From Cognatundibacterium rugosum (GTDB lineage Bacteria > Pseudomonadota > Gammaproteobacteria > Burkholderiales > Burkholderiaceae_D): DNA of 52,637 nt. Below the pieces are notes generated by a model. That model saw nothing but the letters and a program-made list of their open reading frames with translations, had not been told where the DNA came from and made no database searches. The stretch spans positions 1 to 52,637 of the forward strand of contig NZ_JACOGG010000020.1 of the NCBI RefSeq assembly GCF_014284365.1, in the 5' to 3' direction. Positions 37,401-45,270 of this stretch are shown here, in pieces (position 1 is the stretch's first letter; every line of letters starts with the position of its first letter). The position numbers and the translations under genes are program-made.

Positions 37401-40400
37401 ACGGTACCTGCCGAAACAGGCGTGATCACACCGCTGACACTGACCGTGGCAACGCCTGTATTGGAACTGCTATAGCTGATTGCGCCGTAGCTGCCGCCAG
37501 TTAATGTAGAAGTAGCTGCATTCGTTAAGCTATTGCCCATCACGACGCTGGCTGAAGTCGGCGTAGTAAATGTCAGAACCGGAACCGGCAATGCGGCGAC
37601 TGTCAGTGTATAGGTTTGTGTCGCCTGGGCATTCACACCGGTTACTGCGGCCTGGGTGGCGGTGATCACCGCTGTACCTACCGAAACCGGTGTGATCACA
37701 CCGCTGGCACTGACCGTGGCAACGCCTGTATTGGAACTGCTATAGCTGATCGTGCCATAGCTGCCGCCTGTTAATGTGGAGCTCGCTGCGTTTGTTAAGC
37801 TATTACCTAAAGTAATTTGCAGAGGACCAGCCTGGGTGAAACTCAATACTGGGACTGGCAAGGCACCCACCGTGAAAGAACGGCTGACCTGGGTCGCCGC
37901 TGTGAAGCTTGCATTACCACCCTGATCCGCAGTGATCGTACATGTACCCGCTGCGATCAGATTGACGCTGGAGCCTGTCACTGTACAAACCGGCAAAGTC
38001 AAAGAGCTAAAGCTGACTGACAAACCGGAACTGGCCGTTGCGGCCACATTCACCACACCGCCCACGACGCCATTGGCCGGCGCAGTGAAGCTGATCGTCT
38101 GGCTAGCTTTAGGTGTGATCGCACCGGATGCAGTCGATGCGCTGCTGTTACCCGCACTATTGGTCGCTTTCACGGTAAAGGTATACGCCGTACCGTTAGT
38201 CAGACCGGTGACGCTAATTGGACTCAATGTACCGGTGAACGTCGCGCCAGTCTCTACCACGGTGACGGTGTAGCCGGTAATTGCAGCACCACCGGTAAAT
38301 ACAGGTGCTGTGAATGCGACCGTTGCGGATGCATTCCCTGCAGTTGCGCTAACGGCAGTCGGTGCGCCTGCTGCCACGGCAGCAATCGCAAAAGTTTGCT
38401 GTACCTGCGGCGCAGCGTTGTAACTGCCATTACCAGCCTGATTCGCATTAATCGTACAGTTGCCGGTGGCAACCAGGTTCAGTGTACTGCCACTGACTGT
38501 ACACACGGCAGGCGTGGCGCTGCTGAAAGTCACACTCAGGCCGGAACTGGCGCTCGCCGTCAGGGTCGGCGTCGTGCCAAAGTTCTGGCTGCCGGGATTA
38601 TTAAAGCTAATGGTCTGTACGGATTGTGGTGTGACCGCAGTCGTTGCACTGGATGCCGTGCCACTACCTGCGCTGTTAGTCGCTTTAACGGTAAAGGTAT
38701 ACGCAGTACCGTTGGTCAGACCCGTCACACTGATCGGACTCGCTGCACCGCTGAAGGTCGCTCCGCCCGGACTCACGGTCACGGTATAACCCGTGATCGT
38801 CGCACCACCGGTAAATACTGGTGCCGTAAATGCGACTGTTGCTGACGCATTTGCTGCTGTCGCGCTTGCAGCCGTTGGTACACCCGGTACCACAGCAGCG
38901 ACAGTAAAGGTTTGCTGTACCTGCGTTGCTGCATTAAAACTGCTATTACCTGCCTGATTCGCATTGATCGTACAGTTACCTGCTGTAACGAAAGTCAGGG
39001 TGCTGCCACTGACAGTACACACGCCAGTGGTGGCGCTGCTGAACGCAACAGCTAAAGTCGAGCTGGCGGTCGCACTCAGTGTTGGTGTGCTGCCAAAGTT
39101 CTGGCTGCCTGGATTCGTAAAGCTAATCGTTTGATTGCCTTTAGGTGTTACTGCAGCCGATGCCCCCGAGGTCAAGCCTGTGCCACTGCTGTTAGTCGCG
39201 GTCACAGTAAACGTATACGCAGTACCGTTAGTCAGACCGGTCACGCTGATAGGACTCGCCGCACCGCTGAAGGTAGTACCACCCGGGCTTACAGTCACGG
39301 TATAGCCGGTGATCGCCGCACCGCCATTCGATGCCGGTGCGGTAAAGCTCACACTGGCTGTGGTGTCACCTGCTGTCGCGCTCACGCCGCTTGGCGCGCC
39401 CGGTACCGTTTTTGGTGTCACCGCTGTCGAAGCGGTCGATGCCGTGCCGGTTCCTGCTGTATTGGTCGCTGTTACAGTAAATGTATACGCCGTACCGTTG
39501 CTCAGACCCGTCACATTGATCGGGCTGGACGTGCCGGTTGCCGTTGCGCCGCCAGGGCTGGCTGTGACGGTATAACCGGTGATCACTGCACCACCATTGG
39601 AGGCCGGTGCGCTAAAGCTGACTGCTGCCGATGTATCGCCGGCGACTGCACTGACACCGCTTGGTGCGCCAGGTACGGTATTTGGTGTGACCGCCGTCGT
39701 GGCACTCGATGCGGTGCCGCTACCTACGCTGTTAGTCGCTTTAACGGTAAAGGTATACGCAGTACCGTTGGTCAGACCCGTCACACTGATCGGGCTCGCT
39801 GCACCACTGAAGGTCGCTCCGCCCGGACTCACGGTCACGGTATAACCCGTGACGGTTGCACCACCGGTAAATACCGGTGCTGTGAATGAAACCGTTGCAC
39901 TTGTATTGCCTGCCGATGCGCTCGCTGCTGTCGGTATGCCTGGTACTACGGCCGCAACCGTAAAGGTTTGTTGTACCTGCGCCGCAGCGCTATAAGTGGG
40001 GTCACCGGCCTGGTTGGCATTGACGGTACAGGTACCCGCTGTCACGAAAGTCAGGGAGCTGCCACTGACAGTACACACACCAGTCGTCGCGCTGGTAAAA
40101 GTCACTGGCAACGTCGAGCTGGCGCTGGCGCTCAACGTCGGTGTGGTACCAAAATTCTGGCTGCCTGGATTATTGAAGGTAATGGTCTGGGCTGTCTTTG
40201 GCGTCACTGCCGTCGATGCGGCAGAGGCTGTACCAGTACCCGCGATATTGCTTGCTGTCACGGTAAAGGTATACGCCGTACCGTTAGTCAGACCGGTCAC
40301 GCTGATAGGACTCGCCGCACCGCTGAAGGTAGTACCACCCGGGCTTACAGTCACGGTATAGCCGGTGATCGCCGCACCGCCATTCGATGCCGGTGCGGTA

Positions 40401-42205
40401 AAGCTCACACTGGCTGTGGTGTCACCTGCTGTCGCGCTCACGCCGCTTGGCGCGCCCGGTACCGTTTTTGGTGTCACCGCTGTCGAAGCGGTCGATGCCG
40501 TGCCGGTTCCTGCTGTATTGGTCGCTGTTACAGTAAATGTATACGCCGTACCGTTGCTCAGACCCGTCACATTGATCGGGCTGGACGTGCCGGTTGCCGT
40601 TGCGCCGCCAGGGCTGGCTGTGACGGTATAACCGGTGATCACTGCACCACCATTGGAGGCCGGTGCGCTAAAGCTGACTGCTGCCGATGTATCGCCGGCG
40701 ACTGCACTGACACCGCTTGGTGCGCCAGGTACGGTATTTGGTGTGACCGCCGTCGTGGCACTCGATGCAGTGCCGCTACCTACGCTGTTAGTCGCTTTAA
40801 CGGTAAAGGTATACGCAGTCCCATTCGTCAGACCCGTCACACTGATCGGACTCGCTGCACCATTGAAAGTCGCGCCACCCGGACTCACGGTCACGGTATA
40901 ACCCGTGATCGTCGCACCACCGGTAAATACTGGTGCCGTAAATGCGACTGTTGCTGACGCATTTGCTGCTGTCGCGCTTGCAGCCGTTGGTACACCAGGC
41001 ACCACAGCAGCGACAGTAAAGGTTTGCTGTACCTGCGTTGCTGCATTAAAACTGCTATTACCTGCCTGATTCGCATTGACCGTACAGTTACCTGCTGTCA
41101 CGAAAGTCAGGGTGCTGCCACTGACAGTACACACGCCGGTCGTGGCGCTGGTAAAAGTCACAGGCAAAGTCGAGCTGGCGCTGGCACTCAGCGTCGGTGT
41201 CGTACCAAAGTTCTGGCTGCCTGGATTATTGAAGGTAATGGTCTGGGCTGTCTTTGGTGTCACTGCCGTCGATGCGGCCGAGGCTGTACCGGTACCTGCG
41301 ACATTGGTTGCCTTGACTGTAAACGTATACGCAGTACCGTTGGTCAGGCCCGTCACACTGATCGGGCTGCTGGCACCAACAAAGGTCGCGCCAGTCTCTA
41401 CCACGGTCACGGTATAACCAGTGATCGCTGAACCGCCATTCGACGCCGGTGCGCTAAAGCTGACGCTGGCAGTGGTATCACCCGCTGTCGCGCTCACGCC
41501 GCTTGGTGCGCCCGGTACCGTTCTTGGGGTCACAGCTGACGATGCAGTCGACGCGATACCAGTTCCTGCCGAATTGGTCGCCTTAACGGTAAATGTATAC
41601 GCAGTACCGTTAGTCAGACCCGTCACACTGATCGGGCTCGCTGCACCATTGAAAGTCGCGCCACCCGGACTCACGGTCACGGTATAACCCGTGATCGTCG
41701 CACCACCGTTGAAGCCTGGCGCCGTGAAGCTGACTGAGGCTGAAGCATTACCCGGCGTTGCACTCACACTGGTTGGTGCGCCTGGAGGCGTGGCACCTCC
41801 AGTCACATGTAAGGTCAACGTAACCTGACCAAACTCTGCCGTAAATTGATCTTGATAGTAAATGACCACTGTATCGTCACCGGTATACCCGATGCTTGGA
41901 GGGGTATAGATAAAACCGTTGTAGTTCATGGTCATTGCGTTATTCGGAAGAAAGTTCCCTCCGGCATTCGTACCAATTGCACCGGTATTCCCGTTTGAAG
42001 CGGTGAATACGCCACCGCCCGATCCCATCCCGTGCACGCCCGGATCGCAATTCGTTAAATCTTGATTCGTATAATTGTATGTATAACTGGATGCACCGGT
42101 ATTGGTGATATTGATGGTGCAAGAAGTTGGCGGAGCTGCTGCATAAGCTAAACCTGAACCAGCCATGCTGAACAGCATCAGCAATGTGAGCCAGACTGCT
42201 TTCAT
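34496..42205 (-). CDS. Giant Fn3/Ig-repeat autotransporter-like adhesin
   Basis: The 2569-residue protein starts MKAVWLTLLMLFSMAGSGLAYA, a signal peptide, at 42205, preceded by AGGA; the frame opens at 42322. After a short N-terminal domain come Fn3-type repeats (ITGYTVTVSPGGATFSGAAS, VTGLTNGTAYTFTVKATN) alternating with a NPGSQNFGTTPTLSASAS module. Six 90-residue Ig-like (Big_2-type) repeats follow (ITLGNSLTNAAS, ISYSSSN, VVITATQAAVTG), then one Ig-like domain (TAVYSGDAV) and a C-terminal beta-barrel of about 290 residues ending RLGF. The barrel and signal peptide say type V secretion; the repeats would form a long stalk. Function is probably adhesion or surface interaction. No cysteine-rich or enzymatic domain was seen. 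Confidence 0.88.
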   Translation of the reverse strand: MKAVWLTLLMLFSMAGSGLAYAAAPPTSCTINITNTGASSYTYNYTNQDLTNCDPGVHGMGSGGGVFTASNGNTGAIGTNAGGNFLPNNAMTMNYNGFIYTPPSIGYTGDDTVVIYYQDQFTAEFGQVTLTLHVTGGATPPGAPTSVSATPGNASASVSFTAPGFNGGATITGYTVTVSPGGATFNGAASPISVTGLTNGTAYTFTVKATNSAGTGIASTASSAVTPRTVPGAPSGVSATAGDTTASVSFSAPASNGGSAITGYTVTVVETGATFVGASSPISVTGLTNGTAYTFTVKATNVAGTGTASAASTAVTPKTAQTITFNNPGSQNFGTTPTLSASASSTLPVTFTSATTGVCTVSGSTLTFVTAGNCTVNANQAGNSSFNAATQVQQTFTVAAVVPGVPTAASATAANASATVAFTAPVFTGGATITGYTVTVSPGGATFNGAASPISVTGLTNGTAYTFTVKATNSVGSGTASSATTAVTPNTVPGAPSGVSAVAGDTSAAVSFSAPASNGGAVITGYTVTASPGGATATGTSSPINVTGLSNGTAYTFTVTATNTAGTGTASTASTAVTPKTVPGAPSGVSATAGDTTASVSFTAPASNGGAAITGYTVTVSPGGTTFSGAASPISVTGLTNGTAYTFTVTASNIAGTGTASAASTAVTPKTAQTITFNNPGSQNFGTTPTLSASASSTLPVTFTSATTGVCTVSGSSLTFVTAGTCTVNANQAGDPTYSAAAQVQQTFTVAAVVPGIPTAASASAGNTSATVSFTAPVFTGGATVTGYTVTVSPGGATFSGAASPISVTGLTNGTAYTFTVKATNSVGSGTASSATTAVTPNTVPGAPSGVSAVAGDTSAAVSFSAPASNGGAVITGYTVTASPGGATATGTSSPINVTGLSNGTAYTFTVTATNTAGTGTASTASTAVTPKTVPGAPSGVSATAGDTTASVSFTAPASNGGAAITGYTVTVSPGGTTFSGAASPISVTGLTNGTAYTFTVTATNSSGTGLTSGASAAVTPKGNQTISFTNPGSQNFGSTPTLSATASSTLAVAFSSATTGVCTVSGSTLTFVTAGNCTINANQAGNSSFNAATQVQQTFTVAAVVPGVPTAASATAANASATVAFTAPVFTGGATITGYTVTVSPGGATFSGAASPISVTGLTNGTAYTFTVKATNSAGSGTASSATTAVTPQSVQTISFNNPGSQNFGTTPTLTASASSGLSVTFSSATPAVCTVSGSTLNLVATGNCTINANQAGNGSYNAAPQVQQTFAIAAVAAGAPTAVSATAGNASATVAFTAPVFTGGAAITGYTVTVVETGATFTGTLSPISVTGLTNGTAYTFTVKATNSAGNSSASTASGAITPKASQTISFTAPANGVVGGVVNVAATASSGLSVSFSSLTLPVCTVTGSSVNLIAAGTCTITADQGGNASFTAATQVSRSFTVGALPVPVLSFTQAGPLQITLGNSLTNAASSTLTGGSYGTISYSSSNTGVATVSASGVITPVSVGTAVITATQAAVTGVNAQATQTYTLTVAALPVPVLTFTTPTSASVVMGNSLTNAATSTLTGGSYGAISYSSSNTGVATVSVSGVITPVSAGTVVITATQAAVTGINAQAIQTYSLTVSALPVPVLSFTQAGPLQITLGNSLTNAASSTLSGGSYGGISYSSSNAAVATVDATGKVTPVAAGSVVITATQAAVTGVNAQATQTYSLTVSALPVPVLSFTQAGPLQITLGNSLNNAVTSTLSGGSYGAISYSSSNAAVATVDATGKVTPVAAGSVVITATQAAVTGVNAQAIQTYSLTVSALPVPVLSFTQAGPLQITLGNSLTNAASSTLSGGSYGGISYSSSNAAVATVDATGKVTPVAAGSVVITATQAAVTGVNAQATQTYSLTVSALPVPVLSFTQAGPLQITLGNSLTNAASSTLSGGSYGGISYSSSNAAVATVDATGKVTPVAAGSVVITATQAAVTGINAQAVASYSLTVGKNAQAALTLTADKLAIFKVTGKATLTASGGSGNGAISFAVSSGACSLSGNVLSAGSTAGNCVVTATKEGDANFSTVSASIMIQIQNLTAASVTIGTTQSQVLDGVPVTLTAAVTPAASTGTISFMDGSVNLATVTLTNGSALLVAKNLAVGVHTITAVYSGDAVTAPGNSVGITVTVGKRPDPAVDPVVKNTAVAAANISQRFTQAQMTNIYSHVQVLHHDFSIKNRFGISFNAPGLDMFRMAANKISENLTANKDSFGNDLYRLNPADVRQAKAPFAKDEAAHKLMDNEEEEAPKNDEWFQIAGKPVGMWTAGNIDFGGIDAADGSRTKFSSSGLTIGMDMMWNPKLIVGLSVGYARDKATMDNFGSESKSRQWSGMLYGTYKPEKEWFIDGMGGIGKVNYDNHRWDEVNSQLLAGERTGQVRFLSLTLTRDVTVDKDLHIQPFGRFDVLHTKLDAYTERGSVLALTLNNTSSVTTAFTGGLNFAKDFYLDFGQITPSLKLQWRHRTSGEMNQSMYYTDLGAGSTNYNVLVVGLPEDIQSVGLGLNVKSRGGITTNFSWLGSMGAHTYRANSFRVDFRLGF
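36240..37865 (-). repeat. 270-bp tandem repeats (Ig-like domains)
   Basis: Six copies of a 270-bp unit (90 codons) follow each other without gaps. The copies at 36467-36736 and 37007-37276 are almost identical in DNA; the two next to the Fn3 region are more diverged. Near-identity at the DNA level points to recent unequal recombination or gene conversion, so copy number may vary between strains. Confidence 0.9.
38700..41700 (-). repeat. 1056-bp higher-order repeat of Fn3 region
   Basis: Within the Fn3 region, matching segments recur every 1056 bp (352 codons, about four modules of 88). Sequence at 39220-39770 reappears nearly unchanged at 40276-40826, and sequence at 38779-39000 reappears at 40891-41110 (two periods). 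The unit is one NPGSQNFG-type module plus three Fn3-type modules, showing segmental duplication inside the gene. Confidence 0.85.
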
Positions 42206-42595
42206 GCGTGTCCTGGTATCTGTCAAGGATTTCCATCCTGAATATCTGGACAGGGAATGCAAGAAAACTTGCGTGAACAGGGCGAAGAGTTTTTGGGCTG
42301 AGGGGACTGCTTGCATTTGCATGCTCCGAAGAATTAGGTGACAAAACCCACCGTGGCCATTTAAGGCTTGGGCTATGCCAGATAAAGCGAATTAGAATTA
42401 CCCCTCAATGTTACAATTTTTTTCAATTGCAAATTAGAAATTGACGAAAATAAATTGTTTTTTCATCAAAAAAGATACGCATCAGAAATTTCACTTGAAC
42501 TCACGCGCTTTTTAACAAATCATCAAACCCGAAGCGGAGTTTGATGTTTTTTAGCATCTTACTTTTTTAACTGAGCTTGAAAATTCGGAGGATAT
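42206..42595. other. Divergent leader region, 390 bp
   Basis: This is the gene-free interval between the adhesin gene (minus) and the collar-protein operon (plus). It is AT-rich from about 42400 and must hold both promoters. The only clear structure is a plus-strand intrinsic terminator at 42521-42552. I see no gene in it. Confidence 0.6.
42521..42552 (+). terminator. Attenuator-like intrinsic terminator in collar operon leader
   Basis: CATCAAAC (42521-42528), a 10-nt loop, GTTTGATG (42539-42546) and six T (42547-42552) form an intrinsic terminator on the plus strand, 43 bp before the first collar gene. The gene on the other side is divergent, so there is no upstream coding gene for it to end. 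It is more likely a leader attenuator or the end of a small RNA. Confidence 0.75.
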
Positions 42596-43141
42596 GTGGA
42601 GTCATTTCTTGGTGAAATCAGGATGTGTGCTTTCCCCTTTGCACCAGATGGTTGGGCTTTGTGTGACGGCTCTTTATTACAAATCTCCCAGAACACAGCG
42701 CTATATAGTCTGCTGGGTACTAAATTTGGAGGAGATGGATCTAAGACCTTCGGACTGCCCGATTTACGCGGACGTACCATGCTGGGGCAATTTGGAGGCT
42801 ACAACATAGGCACTAAGGGCGGGGCAGAGTCGGTCACGCTGACTAGCGTGAACATGCCACCTCACAATCATTTGCTTTGCGTCTCGGACACGCCAGCCAA
42901 TGCCGCCAACGTAGGTACGAACGCAGACCGCGTTCTGGCGACCAGCAATATCTATAATCCCCCGCCCCCGGGTCCCGCAGCACCGGCGAAAAAACTGTAT
43001 GCGAAGGCCGATAACTCCAACACCCTGCAGTCCAGTGCCTGTACCATCGTTGGCGGGGGCGGGGCTCATAACAATATGCAAGCTTCCTTAGTGATCAATT
43101 TCATGATTTCCACTAAAGGTTATTATCCGCCACGCCCTTAA
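42596..43141 (+). CDS. Phage tail-collar domain protein 1 (MdpB-like)
   Basis: The 181-residue protein has the phage_collar domain (FLGEIRMCAFPFAPDGWALCDGSLLQI to FGLPDLRGRTMLGQ, residues about 4-68) and the conserved C-terminal NNMQASLVINFMISTKGYYP. The start is GTG at 42596, with GGAGG at 42587-42591, because the collar sequence begins directly after it. The family is often labelled microcystin-dependent or tail fibre, yet no phage structural genes are here, so it is not a prophage. It is the first of three tandem paralogs. Confidence 0.9.
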   Translation: MESFLGEIRMCAFPFAPDGWALCDGSLLQISQNTALYSLLGTKFGGDGSKTFGLPDLRGRTMLGQFGGYNIGTKGGAESVTLTSVNMPPHNHLLCVSDTPANAANVGTNADRVLATSNIYNPPPPGPAAPAKKLYAKADNSNTLQSSACTIVGGGGAHNNMQASLVINFMISTKGYYPPRP

Positions 43142-43151
43142 GGAGCTATAC

Positions 43152-43697
43152 ATGTCAGACTGTTATTTAGGTGAAATCCGGATTTTTGCCGGCAATTACG
43201 CCCCGGTGGGTTGGGAACTCTGCGATGGGCGATCTATACCGATTACTAACAACGAAGCACTTTATGCGCTGATAGGTGTTACCTACGGCGGGGATGGCAA
43301 GACTAGCTTCAACCTCCCGAACCTGAATCAAACCTTGCCGATAGGCCAAGGGCAAGGTGTGGGTCTGACCAATCGCACGATGGCCCAGCGCTTGGGCGAC
43401 GCGAGTGCGACATTGACAACAGCGATGATACCTCCACACCTGCACACGATTTTCAGCACGAAGGAAGACGCTAGTTCTGTTGCCCCAGGAACGAGCATGC
43501 AATTAGCTGCGATAGAGCAAACGCCCTCCGCTTCAAATTTTTATGACAATGGTGCTGCTGCGGCAACGGCCATCAAAGCCTTCAGCTCAAAAGCGCTCAG
43601 CACAGCTGGCAGCTCTCAGCCACATGAAAACAGAATGCCATCGCTTGCGCTGACTTATATCATTGCAACTAATGGAATTTTTCCAACCAGTCCATAA
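43152..43697 (+). CDS. Phage tail-collar domain protein 2
   Basis: The 181-residue paralog (YLGEIRIFAGNYAPVGWELCDGRSIPI, FNLPNLNQTLPIGQG, then NRMPSLALTYIIATNGIFP) follows 10 bp after gene 1, with AAGGAG before the ATG. The same fold and C-terminal motif with diverged sequence suggest a heteromeric assembly with the neighbours; this is inference. No signal peptide, as usual for the family. Confidence 0.9.
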   Translation: MSDCYLGEIRIFAGNYAPVGWELCDGRSIPITNNEALYALIGVTYGGDGKTSFNLPNLNQTLPIGQGQGVGLTNRTMAQRLGDASATLTTAMIPPHLHTIFSTKEDASSVAPGTSMQLAAIEQTPSASNFYDNGAAAATAIKAFSSKALSTAGSSQPHENRMPSLALTYIIATNGIFPTSP

Positions 43698-43711
43698 AGG
43701 AGAAAAGGAAT

Positions 43712-44242
43712 ATGGCAGATGCATTTATTGGCGAAATCCGGGCTTTTTGCTTTAATTTTGCGCCCATGGATTGGGCTTACTGTGACGGTAGCAAGCTGTC
43801 AGTGAATCAATTTCAAGCTTTAAATGCTATTCTTGGCCAGAGATTTGGCGGAGATACCTATACGTTCAATCTGCCAAATCTGATTGGACGCGCTGCAATA
43901 GGCCAAGGTGCATATGCTGGTCAGGGAAATCTTCCGCTGGCGAAAGTGACAGGGCTAGAAAGTGTTGTATTAAACGAAGGTAATTTACCGAATCACACGC
44001 ATGGACTGAATGCCAACATACTCAAACCAGCGTCGCCTGTACCACAAGCTCACTTGCCTACACGCTTCATCGAGCCCAACAATTGCGCATACACAAATCT
44101 GGATCCAAACACCTATCTGGCTCCCGCTACTGTGCAGGAATGGCCTCAGAATCAGACCACGCAAGCGCATGAAAACCGACAGCCATATCAAGTTGTTAAT
44201 TTCTGCATCGCACTAATTGCCAATTGGCCTGAGCATCCATGA
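43712..44242 (+). CDS. Phage tail-collar domain protein 3
   Basis: The 176-residue third paralog (FIGEIRAFCFNFAPMDWAYCDGSKLSV, FNLPNLIGRAAIGQGAY, then NRQPYQVVNFCIALIANWP) follows 14 bp after gene 2 with AAAGGAG before the ATG. Three tandem collar proteins of similar size, each ending in the same signature, are the core of the operon. A hairpin follows 6 bp after the stop. Confidence 0.9.
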   Translation: MADAFIGEIRAFCFNFAPMDWAYCDGSKLSVNQFQALNAILGQRFGGDTYTFNLPNLIGRAAIGQGAYAGQGNLPLAKVTGLESVVLNEGNLPNHTHGLNANILKPASPVPQAHLPTRFIEPNNCAYTNLDPNTYLAPATVQEWPQNQTTQAHENRQPYQVVNFCIALIANWPEHP

Positions 44243-44248
44243 CGATAG

Positions 44249-44285
44249 AATTTTTCCTGTTTTTCTTTGAAGAGCAGGAAAAATT
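44249..44285 (+). terminator. AT-rich hairpin after the third collar gene
   Basis: AATTTTTCCTG (44249-44259) and CAGGAAAAATT (44275-44285) are perfect 11-bp arms around a 15-nt loop, 6 bp after the stop. No separate T-run follows, although the 5' arm itself is T-rich. It may reduce read-through to the DUF6916-like gene, so that gene may have its own promoter. Confidence 0.55.
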
Positions 44286-44323
44286 ATGAATTGAAATAGG
44301 ATTCATTGCTACTTTTCAGTCTG

Positions 44324-44340
44324 GACTGTGCTACACAGTC
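44324..44340. promoter_or_regulatory. Palindrome before the DUF6916-like gene
   Basis: GACTGTG (44324-44330), CTA, CACAGTC (44334-44340) is a perfect dyad 40 bp before the next ATG. It could be an operator or a short hairpin in the leader. No known regulator site was recognised. Confidence 0.4.
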
Positions 44341-44380
44341 TGCCCGGTAAACAGTTAGTCCTTTCTTTCCGATTGTATTT

Positions 44381-44686
44381 ATGAATTTATCAGCAGAACT
44401 TTTTCAGGATCATTTACAGACCTCCTTTTTCATTCCTGTTCAACCGGAAGAAAAGCTTGAACTGACGCTGAACGCCATTCAGATCCGGCCTGAGGATCAG
44501 TCGCCTTATCACCAGTTTTCCTTATTTTTTCTGTGTAGCGATGAATTACAATTGCAGCAAGGTAGCTATTTACTGCAACATAGCAACCTGCCTGATATGC
44601 AGTTGTTTCTGGTTCCGGTTGCCAATTCCGGACAGACTTATACCTATCAGGCTAGTTTCACCATAGAAAAATCGCAGCTGGGCTGA
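44381..44686 (+). CDS. DUF6916-like small protein
   Basis: The 101-residue protein resembles small proteins often found right after collar genes (DUF6916-like): it starts with AELFQDHLQTSFFI, has ELTLNAIQI, then FSLFFLCSDELQLQQGSYLLQH and MQLFLVPVANSGQTYTYQASF. No membrane segment or known motif is present. The GNAT gene starts 1 bp after its stop, so the two are co-translated. Its role with the collar proteins is unknown. Confidence 0.72.
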   Translation: MNLSAELFQDHLQTSFFIPVQPEEKLELTLNAIQIRPEDQSPYHQFSLFFLCSDELQLQQGSYLLQHSNLPDMQLFLVPVANSGQTYTYQASFTIEKSQLG

Positions 44687-44687
44687 T

Positions 44688-45185
44688 ATGCAATTGACGG
44701 ACCCCCAGATTACATTACGCCCGGTCAACGAGGGCGACTTCCCTTTCCTGCTCACTGTGTATGGCTCCATCAGAGAAGATGAACTGATGCAGACCGGATG
44801 GAGTGAACAGGAGAAGCTGGGCTTTATCCAGATGCAGTTCGATGCGCAGCATCGTGCTTATTCGGGCTATCCCGATACCGAATTCTTAGTGATAGCCTAC
44901 GCTGGTGCAGACGTAGGTCGTTTGTATTTACAACATCAGAAAAACGCATTGCACATTGTCGATATCTCCCTGCTCAAAGAATACCGGCGACGCGGGATAG
45001 GACACACTTTGCTGTCAGGATTGTTTGCCAAAGCGAACAGCCAAGGTAAAGTCGTACAAATTCATGTGGAAAAAAACAATCCAGCTCGCAAATTGTATGC
45101 AGAACTGGGCTTTCAGCCCGTCGCTGACAAAGGCCTGTATTTGTTAATGCGCAAAGAATTTGACGAAAAGGCAAGCTTGGACTGA
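44688..45185 (+). CDS. GNAT-family N-acetyltransferase
   Basis: The 165-residue protein has the GNAT fold with the acetyl-CoA loop (LLKEYRRRGIGHTLLSGLF near residues 99-117, the R/Q-x-x-G-x-G/A site) and a C-terminal YAELGFQPV. Its start is 1 bp after the DUF6916-like stop. Substrate unknown; position suggests it may modify the collar or small protein, which is an inference. Confidence 0.88.
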   Translation: MQLTDPQITLRPVNEGDFPFLLTVYGSIREDELMQTGWSEQEKLGFIQMQFDAQHRAYSGYPDTEFLVIAYAGADVGRLYLQHQKNALHIVDISLLKEYRRRGIGHTLLSGLFAKANSQGKVVQIHVEKNNPARKLYAELGFQPVADKGLYLLMRKEFDEKASLD

Positions 45186-45270
45186 TAATTGCCCCTCTAT
45201 GGCTTGGCTCTGGTATTTGCCAGAGCGATGGCGAAGCACAATATTAAGCCCAACGACTACAGGAGTCCCT

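Noticed and set aside
36240..37865. Regularly spaced repeats as a CRISPR array
   Set aside because: Period is 270 bp, copies are in frame and code for Ig-like domains; no short repeat-spacer structure.
39131..40957. Plus-strand Cys/Arg-rich frames of 252 and 329 codons
   Set aside because: Antisense shadows of the Fn3 repeats; their mutual similarity only reflects the 1056-bp repeat.
42596..44242. Prophage or tailocin remnant
   Set aside because: Only collar-domain proteins are present, with no tube, sheath, baseplate, capsid, integrase or lysis genes.
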